The notes beneath the pieces are model-generated. The model searched no databases. It was not told where the DNA came from and saw only the letters and a program-made list of their open reading frames with translations. The position numbers and the translations under genes are program-made. A stretch of DNA of 64,000 nt, taken from the NCBI RefSeq assembly GCF_014268595.2, contig NZ_CP077091.1:1944501-2008500 (forward strand). The letters run 5' to 3'. This document shows positions 1-11,400 of this stretch, one piece after another. How positions within the stretch are numbered: the first letter of the stretch is position 1; every line of letters begins with the position of its first letter. This DNA comes from Pseudomonas hamedanensis. Lineage in GTDB: Bacteria > Pseudomonadota > Gammaproteobacteria > Pseudomonadales > Pseudomonadaceae.

Positions 1-3000
1 CTTCCGGACGCCCCGCGACCGTCGCACCGAAGGCCACGCTGCTTTGCCCGGTGTAGCGTTGCAGCACCAGCAACCACGCCCCCTGAATCAGCGTGTTGGC
101 GGTGATGCCGTGCGCCCGGCAGTGCTGCTGCAGTCGGCGGGTCTGTTGCTCATCCCATTTGGTGTACAGCGCTTCGTGGCCGACTGCGGTGTCGACGTGA
201 CGCGGATGCATGGCCTGGCTCAGCGCCGTCGGCTCGGCCAGGGTTTGCAGATGACCGCGCCAGAACTGTTCGAGGCGTCCCTGATCCTGGCTTTGCAGCC
301 ATTCGATGAAATCACGGTAACGACCGCTGTCCCCCACCACTTCGCCGCTGGCGTAGTGCTGCAACACCTCACCGAACAACTGCGAACTGCTCCAGCCGTC
401 CATGAGAATGTGGTGGCTGGTCCAGATCAGTTGGTGACTGTCTTCATCCGTGCGGATCAACAGCAAACGCTGCAACGGCACCCGGTGCAACTCGAAACCA
501 CGCGCACGTTCCTCACGGGCACGCCCGGCCAGACGCTGCTCGCCAATGTCCTGGCCGCGCCAGTCAAGCACTTGCAGATCGACCTCGGCGTGGTGCTGCA
601 CGACCTGGATCGGCGACGTCTGTCCGCCCTGCCAGTGGAACGACGTGCGCAGAATCGCGTGGCGCCCGATCACATGCTGCCAGGCACGACGGAAGCGCTC
701 CGGATCCATGCCTTCGACCGGCAGGTTGATCTGGTTGATGTACAGGTCATCGCCGTCGTCGGACAGCGTGTGGAACAACATGCCCTGCTGCATCGGCGAC
801 AGCGGATAAATGTCTTCGATGTCCGCCACGGCGAGCGGCAAGGCGTCGAGTTGCGCCTGGGTCAGTGCCGCCAGCGGGAAGTCAGACGGGGTGATGCCGC
901 GATTGCCCGGCGCGCAGCAATGCTCGATCAACGCTGCCAGCTCAAGCGCGTAGTCATCGGCCAGACGCTGGATGGTCGCTTCGTTGAACATCTCGCGACT
1001 GAAGGTCCAGCTCAACTTGAGTTCGGCGCCATACACCTGACCGCTGACTTCCAGCCAGTTGCTCAGCGGCGCCAGCGGACTTTGCTCGCGGCCGGCGCTT
1101 TCTGCCGCCGGGACAAACAGTGCAGCTTCATCGAACTGACTGTCGAACTGGCCGAGGTAGTTGAAGGTAATCCGCGCATCGGGCAGATCCGCCAGCGCGG
1201 CGCGTGCAGCCTCGTCGCCCAGGTACCGCAAGGCACCAAACCCCAGGCCTTTGTTGGGGATCGCGCGCAGTTGTTCCTTGACCTGTTTGATCGAACCGGC
1301 CAGTGGCGTCTGCGGTGTCAGGCGCACCGGGTAGAGGCTGGTGAACCAGCCCACGGTGCGGCTCAGGTCGATGCCCTCGATCAGCTCTTCGCGGCCATGA
1401 CCTTCGAGCTGAATCAAGGTCGAGGCTTCGCCGGTCCAGCGGCAGATGACCCGTGCCAACGCCGTCAGCAGCAAGTCGTTGACCTGGGTGCGATACGCCG
1501 CCGGAGCCTGTTGCAGCAGTTTGCGCGTCAGCTGTTTATCCAGCTGAGTACGCACGCTCGATGCCAAATGGTTGTGAAGCCGCCCGTCGCGGTTGTCGCG
1601 CGGCAAATCCTGCGGTGCATCGAGCAACTGCCCGCGCCAGAAAGCCAGTTCGCCGGCCAGATTAACCGTGTGCGCCTGCAAGGCTTCGGCCCAGTGCTTG
1701 AACGCGCTGGTCTTGGCGGGCAGTTTCAGCGTTTGCCCGGCCTGCACTTGGCGATAAGCGTCTTGCAGATCTTCAAGCAACACGCGCCACGACACACCGT
1801 CGACGGCCAGGTGATGGACCACCAGCAACAGGCGCTGGCTGCCATCGGCCAGGCTCAGCAACATGGCGCGCAACAGCGGACCGTTTGCCAGATCAAGGCT
1901 GCGCTGCGCTTCGTCGCAAGCCGCTTCGACTTCATCGGCATGGTTCAGCGCGGTCTGCCACAACAGCGGCTGCCGGTCATCGACGGCCCGGTGTGCGGCA
2001 GTCCAGCCGTGTTGGTTTGGCGTGAAGGTCAGGCGCAAGGCATCGTGGTGACGAACCAAGGCGTGCAGCGCCTGCTCCAGCGTTTCCCCGTGCAAGGCTT
2101 GCGCAGGCTTGAGCAGCAACGACTGGTTCCAGTGATGACGCTCGGGGATGTCGGTGGCAAAAAACAGCTGTTGGAACGGTAACAGCGGCGTGCTGCCAGT
2201 CACCGGGCCCTGATCGATTTGTACAGCACCTTCGCCCAGCGAGGCGACGGTCGCCAGGCTGCGGACGGTCTGATGCTGGAACAAATCTTTGGGGGTGAAA
2301 TGCACACCGGCCTGACGGGCGCGGCTGACCACCTGGATCGAAATGATCGAGTCGCCACCGAGGGCGAAAAAGTTATCGCTGACGCCGACCTGCGCAAGGC
2401 CCAGCACCGACTGCCAGATGTCCGCCAGTTGTTGCTCCATGGCGTTGGCGGGCGCCTGGTATTGCGGCTGGGCGGTACTCGCATCGGGTTTCGGCAAGGC
2501 CTTGCGGTCGAGCTTGCCGTTGGGGCTCAACGGCATCTGCTCGAGCGCCAGCCATTGGGTCGGCACCATGTATTCCGGCAGTTGCTGCTGCACGTGCGCG
2601 GCCAGCGCTTCGCGCCAATCAGTGTTCTCTTCGGCCAGCACGACGTACGCCACCAACTGCTTGCCATCGATGACCAGCACCACCGCTTCGCGCACCGCTG
2701 GATGTTCGAGCAGGCGCGCTTCGATCTCGCCCATTTCGATGCGCAAGCCGCGCAGCTTGACCTGATGGTCGATGCGTCCGGCGTATTCGATCACCCCGTT
2801 GTCGCGGTAGCGGGCCAGATCACCGGTGCGATAAATCCGCTCGCCCTTGCCATAAGGGCTGACGGCGAAACGCTCGGCGGTCAGCGCCGGACGCTGGTGA
2901 TAACCACGGGCCAGGCCCTCGCCTGCCAGGTACAGCTCGCCGAGGACGCCGACCGGCACCGGTTGCAGTTGTTCATCGAGGATGTAGCAAGCGAGATTGG

Positions 3001-5482
3001 CGATCGGCTCACCGATCGGCACGCTGTCGCGCCCCTCATCGACACACGTCCAGTGGGTCACGTCGATGGCCGCTTCGGTCGGGCCATAGAGGTTGAACAG
3101 CCCGGCCTGCGGCAGCTTGGCGAACACCTGCTGCTGGGCGTCGGCCGGCAGCGCTTCGCCCGAGCAGACGATGCGCTTGAGGCTGGTACACGTCGCCACC
3201 TCGCCATCCTGCAGGAACGCCTGCAACATCGACGGCACAAAGTGCAGCGTGGTGATCTGTTCGCGATTGATCAGGGCCACCAGCGCCGCCGGGTCACGGT
3301 GATCGCCCGGGGCCGCGACAACCAGCCGCGCGCCGGTCATCAGCGGCCAGAAAAACTCCCAGACCGACACGTCGAAACTGAACGGAGTCTTTTGCAACAC
3401 GCTGTCGCCGGCGCCCAACCGATAGGCCTGTTGCATCCAGCACAGACGGTTGGTCAGCGCCGAATGACGGTTGCCGGCGCCCTTGGGTTTGCCCGTGGAG
3501 CCGGAGGTGTAAATCACGTAGGCGAGATTTTCGCCATCGACCGTCACCGGCGGATCGCTCGCGGGATACCCTTGCAACTCGCCGACCGTGTCCAGCGCCA
3601 GGGTTTGTACGGTATCGGTCAGCGGCAAGCTGTCGAGCAACGCCGCCTGGGTCAGCAGCAACCGCACGCCGCTGTCTTCGATCATGTAGCGCAGGCGTTC
3701 CTGCGGATAATCCGGGTCGAGCGGGACGTAAGCGCCACCGGCCTTGAGCACCGCGAGCAGGCCGACGACCATTTCGACCGAACGCTCCAGCGCGATGCCC
3801 ACCAGCGACTCCGGGCCAACGCCCATGTCGATCAGGCGATGCGCCAGGCGATTGGCCCGGGCATTGAGTTGCGCGTAGCTCAGACGCGTCTCGCCAAAGG
3901 CCAGCGCCGGGGCGTCAGGGGTTTGCGCGACTTGCGCTTCAATCAGTTGCTGGATGCTGGTGGTCAGCGGGTAGCTCGTCGCCGTGTCGTTCCAGCCTTG
4001 CAGGATCGCTTGGCGCTCCTGCGCGGTGAGCATCGGCAAGTCACCGAGCGCTTGTTGCGGTTGCGCGACAAGCGCCTGCAACAATGCCAACAGATGCTGG
4101 CCCATACGCTCGATGGTCGCGGCATCGAACAGATCGGTGGCGTAGATCAGCGAAGCACCGAGGCCCTGCGCCGATTCGTGGGTTTCCAGCGTCAGGTCGA
4201 GTTGCGCCTGATGCGTATCCCAGCTCATCGGTTCGACATGCAATTGTTCAAGCGACGCGTTCGCCCCTTGCGCGCCACTGGCCGTTTGATGGTTGAACAT
4301 CACCTGGAACAACGGACTGCGACTGAGGCTGCGCTCCGGCGCCAGTGCCTCGACCAATTGTTCGAACGGCAACTCCTGATGCGCCTGCGCGCCCAGCGCC
4401 GCTTGCTTGACCTGTTGCAGCAAGGCACTGAATGACAGACGCGAATCGAGCTGCGCGCGCAGCACCTGGGTGTTGACGAAGTAGCCGATCAGGCCTTCGG
4501 TTTCCGTACGGTTACGGTTGGCGTTAGGCACGCCGACGCGGATATCGCCCTGCCCGCTGTAGCGATGCAGGAAAGTCTGAAACGCTGCCAGCAGGACCAT
4601 AAACAGCGTCACGCCTTCACGGCGGGCGATGGCTTGCAGGCCATGGTTCAACTCAGGATCGATTTGCAGGTCCAGACGCGCACCGCGGTAACTCTGCACC
4701 GCCGGCCGTGGCCGGTCCTGCGGCAATTCCAGCACCGGTTGCTCACCGCCCAGTTGCTCGACCCAGTAGGCCAGTTGCCGTTCGCGCTCACCGGCTTCCA
4801 TCCAGCTGCGTTGCCACAGCGCGTAGTCGGCGTACTGGATCGGCAAGGCCTTCAGCGTCACAGGCCGGCCGCTGCTGTAGCCGGCATACAGGTTGATCAG
4901 TTCATCGACCATCACGCGCATCGACCAGCCATCGGAGACGATGTGGTGCTGGACCAGAATCAACACATGATCCTCGGTCCCCAGCTGCAGCAGTTTTACC
5001 CGCAGCAACGGCCCATCGGCCAGATTGAACGGCTGCTGGATTTCGGCTTCGATGAGCCGTTGCAAATCGGCATCGCCGGTATCGGCGGGCAGATTCTGCC
5101 GGACGATGCTCAGCAAGGCGTCCTCGGCAATCACTTGCCGCGGGCGTTGGCCGTCGTCGACGAACACCGTGCGCAAGGTCTGATGGCGTTCGATCAGGCT
5201 GTCGAAGGCGCTTTGCAGCGCCATGACGTCAAGCATGCCACGCAGGCGCAGCGCCATCGGAATGTGATACGCGGCGCTGGTCGGCTCCAGTTGCCAGAGA
5301 AACCACTGACGTTCCTGCGCATAACTGAGGCCCAGGGTGTCGAACGCCGACTGCACTTCGGGAATCGGCAGGTTGGCCGGCGACACGCCCTCGGCAAGCA
5401 TCTTGGCCAGGTATTCCTTGCGCTTTTCCAGCGGCAGGGTAATGAAACGGCGGGCAATCCGCGTGGCGACGTTAACGTCCAT
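1..5482 (-). CDS. pvdD: Pyoverdine-type NRPS, C-A(Ser)-PCP-E-C..., 3' end beyond window
   Basis: Third synthetase of the collinear NRPS set; only about the first 1827 residues are visible and the gene runs off the left edge. Domains in order: LCL condensation (HHIVSDGWS near residue 183), adenylation (TSGSTGKPKG near 660), carrier (GGDSIIS near 1045), epimerase (HHLAVDGVS near 1225), then a DCL condensation domain (SHHILMDGWS near 1693). The adenylation pocket reads DVWHVSLIDK by my alignment to GrsA, the known serine code, so the module should add D-Ser; the following DCL domain agrees. The ATG at 5482 directly follows the TGA of the upstream synthetase (TGAATG), which suggests translational coupling. 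The family assignment is firm. The symbol is inferred from gene order, since the terminal modules and thioesterase are outside the window. Confidence 0.8.
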   Translation of the reverse strand, partial: MDVNVATRIARRFITLPLEKRKEYLAKMLAEGVSPANLPIPEVQSAFDTLGLSYAQERQWFLWQLEPTSAAYHIPMALRLRGMLDVMALQSAFDSLIERHQTLRTVFVDDGQRPRQVIAEDALLSIVRQNLPADTGDADLQRLIEAEIQQPFNLADGPLLRVKLLQLGTEDHVLILVQHHIVSDGWSMRVMVDELINLYAGYSSGRPVTLKALPIQYADYALWQRSWMEAGERERQLAYWVEQLGGEQPVLELPQDRPRPAVQSYRGARLDLQIDPELNHGLQAIARREGVTLFMVLLAAFQTFLHRYSGQGDIRVGVPNANRNRTETEGLIGYFVNTQVLRAQLDSRLSFSALLQQVKQAALGAQAHQELPFEQLVEALAPERSLSRSPLFQVMFNHQTASGAQGANASLEQLHVEPMSWDTHQAQLDLTLETHESAQGLGASLIYATDLFDAATIERMGQHLLALLQALVAQPQQALGDLPMLTAQERQAILQGWNDTATSYPLTTSIQQLIEAQVAQTPDAPALAFGETRLSYAQLNARANRLAHRLIDMGVGPESLVGIALERSVEMVVGLLAVLKAGGAYVPLDPDYPQERLRYMIEDSGVRLLLTQAALLDSLPLTDTVQTLALDTVGELQGYPASDPPVTVDGENLAYVIYTSGSTGKPKGAGNRHSALTNRLCWMQQAYRLGAGDSVLQKTPFSFDVSVWEFFWPLMTGARLVVAAPGDHRDPAALVALINREQITTLHFVPSMLQAFLQDGEVATCTSLKRIVCSGEALPADAQQQVFAKLPQAGLFNLYGPTEAAIDVTHWTCVDEGRDSVPIGEPIANLACYILDEQLQPVPVGVLGELYLAGEGLARGYHQRPALTAERFAVSPYGKGERIYRTGDLARYRDNGVIEYAGRIDHQVKLRGLRIEMGEIEARLLEHPAVREAVVLVIDGKQLVAYVVLAEENTDWREALAAHVQQQLPEYMVPTQWLALEQMPLSPNGKLDRKALPKPDASTAQPQYQAPANAMEQQLADIWQSVLGLAQVGVSDNFFALGGDSIISIQVVSRARQAGVHFTPKDLFQHQTVRSLATVASLGEGAVQIDQGPVTGSTPLLPFQQLFFATDIPERHHWNQSLLLKPAQALHGETLEQALHALVRHHDALRLTFTPNQHGWTAAHRAVDDRQPLLWQTALNHADEVEAACDEAQRSLDLANGPLLRAMLLSLADGSQRLLLVVHHLAVDGVSWRVLLEDLQDAYRQVQAGQTLKLPAKTSAFKHWAEALQAHTVNLAGELAFWRGQLLDAPQDLPRDNRDGRLHNHLASSVRTQLDKQLTRKLLQQAPAAYRTQVNDLLLTALARVICRWTGEASTLIQLEGHGREELIEGIDLSRTVGWFTSLYPVRLTPQTPLAGSIKQVKEQLRAIPNKGLGFGALRYLGDEAARAALADLPDARITFNYLGQFDSQFDEAALFVPAAESAGREQSPLAPLSNWLEVSGQVYGAELKLSWTFSREMFNEATIQRLADDYALELAALIEHCCAPGNRGITPSDFPLAALTQAQLDALPLAVADIEDIYPLSPMQQGMLFHTLSDDGDDLYINQINLPVEGMDPERFRRAWQHVIGRHAILRTSFHWQGGQTSPIQVVQHHAEVDLQVLDWRGQDIGEQRLAGRAREERARGFELHRVPLQRLLLIRTDEDSHQLIWTSHHILMDGWSSSQLFGEVLQHYASGEVVGDSGRYRDFIEWLQSQDQGRLEQFWRGHLQTLAEPTALSQAMHPRHVDTAVGHEALYTKWDEQQTRRLQQHCRAHGITANTLIQGAWLLVLQRYTGQSSVAFGATVAGRPE

Positions 5483-8400
5483 TCACGCGTCCTCCATTTC
5501 ATCGAGCAGGTCTTCGAGCAGGCTCAGTTTCGATGCCGTGACCTGTTCGCCGTGGCCTTGCAGTTGCGCCACCAGATCGCCGAGTACCGGGTACTGGAAA
5601 ATGGTTTGCGGGAGCAGCTTCATACCGAGTTCAAGTTGGATGCGCGACACAATGTTTATCACCAGCAGGGAGTGACCTCCCAGTTCAAAGAAATGGTCGG
5701 TCAGACCGACCCGATCGAGTTTCAGCACGTCACTCCAGATTGCCGCGACTTGTTGCTCCAGCTCACTGACCGGGGCGACATAGGCGCGCTGCGACTGGCT
5801 GGCATCGACCGTCGGCAGGGCCTTGCGATCGAGTTTGCCGTTGGCGGTCAGCGGCAGTTGCTCAAGCAGCAACAGGTGCGCCGGGACCATGTAGTCCGGC
5901 AGATCCTGACGCAGGCGCAGGCGCACCTGTTCGCGCCAGGCGCCCTGCTCCAGCGGATCGAGCGCTGACGCGGCGACGATATACGCCACCAACTGCACGC
6001 CGCCGGCCCCCGGTTGATCGAGCACCACCGCTTGGCGCACGTCTGGCAAGGCCAGCAAACGCGCTTCGATTTCGCCCAACTCGATGCGGAAACCGCGGAT
6101 CTTCACTTGATGGTCGATGCGCCCCCGGTACTCAATGCGTCCGTCTGCGCAGTACCGCGCCAGGTCGCCGGTGCGGTACAACCGCTGCCCTGACGTGCCG
6201 AACGGGTTCGGCACAAAACGCAATGCACTGAGGTCGGTGCGGTTCAGATAACCGCGCGCCAGGCCGGCGCCCGCCACGTGCAGTTCACCGATGCAACCCC
6301 GGGCGACCGGATTGAGATCGGCATCCAGCACGTACCACGACAGGTCGGCAATCGGCGCCCCCAACGGGCTGCCGACGGCAGTCTCAAGGTCGGCCAGCGA
6401 CAATGGTCGATAGCTGACGTGCACAGTGGTTTCGGTGATGCCATACATGTTGACCAGTTGTGGCGCGCGGTCGCCGAAACGTTCGAACCACGGCCGCAGG
6501 CTCTTGACCTCCAGCGCCTCGCCGCCGAACACCACATAGCGCAGCGACGGCTGCAACCCGGGCGCCGATTCGCAGGCGACCTGCATCAGCTGCTTGAACG
6601 CCGACGGCGTCTGGTTCAGCACCGTCACCTGCTCGCGACAGAGCAAGGCATAGAAGTCCTGCGGTGAACGACTGATGTCCTGCGGCACGACCACCAGACG
6701 CCCGCCATGCAGCAATGCACCGAAAATTTCCCAGACCGAAAAGTCGAACGCGTACGAGTGAAACAGCGTCCAGCAATCCTCAGGGCCGAACTTGAACCCG
6801 TCTTGCGTGGCCTCGAACAGACGCAGCGCATTGGCGTGGCTGAGCAAGGTGCCCTTGGGCTTGCCGGTGGAACCGGAGGTGTAAATCACATAGGCCAGGT
6901 TGGCGCAGTCGATGCTGATTTGGGGATCATGGTCCGGCTGGCCTTCGCCGCCATCGTCCAGTGACAAACGCATCACTTGCGGGCCGGTCGCGACGTGGTC
7001 GAGAACACCGTGACCACTCAACAACAGCCCGATGCCGCTGTCCTCGATCATGTAGTGCAGGCGCTCGGCCGGGTATTGCGGGTCCAGCGGCAGGTAGGCG
7101 CCGCCAGCCTTGAGGATCGCCAGCAAGCCGACAATCATCTCCACAGAGCGCTCGGCTGCGAGACCGACCAGCACGTCAGCGCCGACGCCGCGCGCCATCA
7201 GCGCATGGGCCAGACGATTGGCCCGGCGGTTGAGTTCGGCATAACTCAGTTGCCGTGCGTCAAGGCTCACGGCAATCGCGCTCGGCGCCTTGCGTGCTTG
7301 CGCTTCGAACAAACGGTGCAATGGCTGCTGCGGGTTCCAGTGCTGCGGCGCCGGGTTCCAGTCGCGCAGAGTCTGCTCGATCGTCGCCTGTTCAAGCATC
7401 GGCAACTCGCCGATCAATTGTTGCGGCTGCTGGCAAATGCCGCGCAGCAACGCCTGCCAATCCATGGCCATGCGCGCGACGGTGGTGGCGTCAAAGAGGT
7501 CGGCGGCATACACCATCGAGGCGTAGAGACCCTCAGCCGACTCTTCGGTATTGAGGGTCAGATCGAACTGGGCCATCAAGCTGTCCCAGTTCACTTCGCT
7601 GATCTGCAGGCTGTGCAGTTGCGCCAAGGCGCTGGTGCGACGGGCCTTGGCCTGATGGTTGAACATCACCTGAAACAGTGGGCTGCGACTGAGGCTGCGC
7701 TCCGGTTGCAGCACTTCAACCAGTTGCTCGAAAGGCAAATCCTGATGGTCCTGTGCGCCGAGCGCCGCTTGCCGGACTTGTTGCAGCAAATCGCTGAAAC
7801 GCACCCCGCCGCTGACGTCGGCGCGCATGACCTGAGTGTTGACGAAGAAGCCGATCAGGCCTTCGGTTTCGACTCGGTTGCGGTTGGCGACGGGCACACC
7901 AACACGGATATCGTTCTGGCCACTGTAGCGGTGCAGCAAGGTCTGGAACGATGCCAGCAAGAGCATGAACAGCGTCACGCCTTCGCGGCGGGCCACTTCG
8001 TTCAACGCGTCACTCAATGCGCCATCCAGCGCCAGTTCAAAACGTCCACCGCGCAGACTTTGCGTGGCCGGGCGGGGACGATCCAGCGGCAGTTCCAGCA
8101 GCGGTTGCTCGCCGCCCAATCGGGCCAGCCAGTAATCGAGTTGACGCTCGCGTTCGCCGGCCTCCATCCATTGGCGCTGCCACAGCGCATAGTCGGCGTA
8201 CTGGATCGCCAGCGCCGGCAATTGAGGCGTGTCGCCACGGCTGTAAGCGGCGTACAGCGCAATCAGCTCATCGACCATCAACTGCATCGACCAGCCATCG
8301 GAGACGATGTGGTGCTGGACCAGCACCAGCACATGGTCGTCAACGCTCAGTTGCAGCAATGTGGCGCGCAGCAACGGGCCTTGTTGCAGGTCGAACGGCC

Positions 8401-11400
8401 GGCTGATCTCGGCTTCGACCCGTGCCTTGAGGGCGGCGGCGTCGCTGTTGGCGGCCAGGCTGTGGGTTTCGATCGCCAGGCTGAACGGCGCCAGAATCGA
8501 TTGGCGAGTGCCGTCGGCGTCTTGCAGGAACTGCGTGCGCAGGCTTTCGTGACGCTCGATCAGTGTGTCGAAACTGCGTTGCAGCGCGGGTTGGTCCAGC
8601 GGCCCGCGCAGACGCAGCGCGGTCGGAATGTGATAGGCAGAACTGTCGCGGTCCATGTGCCACAGGAACCATTGGCGTTCCTGGGCGTACGACAACGGCA
8701 ACGGTGCGCCGCGTTGCACCGCCACCAGCGGCGGTTGCTGCGCTGCCTTTTGCGCCTCGCTCAGATACGCGCAAAAGGCGCCGAGGGTGTTGTGTTCGAA
8801 CAGCGCCTTGAGCGGCACGTCGCGCTGCAAGGTCTGGCGCACCCGTGACAGCACCTGAGTGACCAACAGCGAATGGCCACCAAGCTCAAAAAAGTTGTCG
8901 CTCATCCCTACACGTTCAAGCTTGAGTACCTCGGCCCAGATCCGCGCGGTGTGCTGCTCCAGTTCGCTGACCGGCGCAACGTAACGTTGCTGCATCAGAC
9001 TGGCGTCGGGCTTGGGCAGACCTTTGCGGTCGACCTTGCCGTTCGGCGTCAGGGGAATCTGCTCGAGCACCAGCAAGTACGCCGGAACCATGTAATCGGG
9101 CAGGCTGCGCTTGAGGCTGGTGCGAATCTGCTCACGCCAGGCACTTTCCTGCGCGGCGTCAACGGTTTGCGCGGCGACGACGTAACCAACCAGTTGCGCG
9201 CCGTTCGGGCCGTCCTGCGCCAGTACCACCGCCTCGCGCACCGAATCGAGCGCCATCAGCCGCGCTTCGATCTCGCCCAGCTCGATGCGGAAACCGCGCA
9301 CCTTGACCTGATTGTCGACCCGCCCCTGATAATCGAATACGCCATCGGCCCGCAGACGCACCTGATCGCCACTGCGGTACAGGCGCGCGCCCGGTTCGCC
9401 GAACGGGTCCGGCACGAACCGCTCGGCAGTCAGCGCCGCACGGTCCAGATAACCACGGGCGACGCCATAGCCGCCCAGGTACAACTCGCCGGCCACGCCT
9501 TGCGGCACCGGGTTGAGTTCGGCGCTGAGCACCCAGGTGCTGCGCTCGCCGACGCGCTGGCCGATGGACGCATACGCCGCGCCGCAGGCGGTATCGCGAT
9601 CGGCTTTCCACAGCAGCGGCGTGACCACGGTTTCGGTCGGGCCGTAACCGTTGATGATGTGTTGCGGCGCCAGGGCGCGACGCACGCGCTCGAAGCTGTC
9701 GTTCGGCACCGCGTCGCCGCCGAAACAATAGATGCGCACCTTCGGCGGATGGCCTTCGCTCTCGGCGAACTCCGCCAACTGCTGCAAATAAGCCGGAGGG
9801 AACGCGACAACGGTGACACCGTGACGCTGCATCGCGCGGTAAGTCTGCTCGGCAGTCCACAGGCTGTCGTCACGCAACAACAGGCTTGAACCGTGGGTCA
9901 GTGGTGTTATCCAGCGCTCATGCGCGCCGTCGAACGCGAACGACATGAAATGCAGTTCGCAATCGTCCGGGGTCATCGCATAGCGCTGACCGATCGCCTG
10001 GCAATGCATGGCCAGCGGACCATGGGCCACGCAGACACCTTTGGGCTGACCGGTCGAACCCGAGGTGTAAATCACGTACGCCAGGCTGTGTTCGTGCACC
10101 TCGACCGCCGGCACCGTATCGGGAAATTCGCCGGTGTCCAGGGTATCGAGGCAAAGGTTCGGCAAACCCGCCGGCAACGGCAACTGAGTGATCAGGCTGG
10201 AGTCGGTGAGCAACAGCGCCATTCCCGAGTCGTCAATCAAATAGGCCAGACGCTCGCGCGGGTAACTGGCATCCAGCGGCACGTAGGCCGCACCGGCCTT
10301 GAGCACCGCCAGCATTGCCACGAACATCTGCGCACTGCGCGGCAACGCAATGCCGATGCGCACTTCCGGCCCCGCGCCGGCGATTTGCAGACGCCATGCC
10401 AGGCGATTGGCTGCCGCGTCCAGTTCGGCAAAACTCATTTGCTGCTCGCCACAACGCACCGCCACAGCGTGCGATTGGCTCGCGGCGATGCGGGCAAAGC
10501 GTTGGTGCACCGCCAGCCGCTCCATCGGCAGCAACGCGTTGCTCTGTTGCAGTTGCGCAAACTCGTCGCGGCCGAGCATCGGCAACTCGCCAATGCGCTG
10601 GCCACTGTCGACCACGATTCCGGCCAGCAGGTTCTGCCAGTGCTCGGCCATGCGCGCAATGGTAGTGGCTTCGAACAAGTCAGTGGCAAACACCAAAGAG
10701 GCGCTGAGGCCTGCGGCGGATTCATACGTGTCGAGGGTCAGGTCGAACGGCGCGGTGTGGCTGTCCCAACGCACCGGCTCGACGTTCAACCCCGGCATTT
10801 GCAGCGGTTTGTGCGTGGCCGGCGCTGCAGTCTGGTGGTTGAACATCACCTGGAACAACGAACTGCGGCTGAGGCTGCGGGTCGGCGCCAGCGCTTCGAC
10901 CAATTGCTCGAACGGCAAATCCTGATGCGCCTGGGCGCCGAGCGCGTGCTGCTTGACCTGCTGCAACAGCTCGCGGAACGGCAGCTGTTCGTCGAGCTCG
11001 GCACGCAACACCTGGGTGTTGACGAAGAAGCCGATCAGACCGGCAGTTTCGCTGCGATTGCGGTTGGCAATCGGCACGCCGACGCGAATGTCGCCCTGGC
11101 CGCTGTAGCGATGCAACAGGGTCTGGAACGACGCCAGCAACAACATGAACAAGGTCACGCCTTCGCGCCGGGCAATCTCCTGAAGACCTTTGCTCAAGGC
11201 CGGTGGCAAGTCAAAGTCGAGGCTGCCACCGCGCAAACTCTGGCTCGCCGGACGCGGATGGTCCAGCGGCAGCTCCAGCACCGACGCCTCGCCAGCGAGG
11301 CGCTCGGTCCAATACGCCAATTGCCGCGCGCGCTCGCCCGCCTCCATCCAGCTGCGCTGCCACAGCGCATAGTCGGCGTACTGGATCGGCAGCGGCGCCA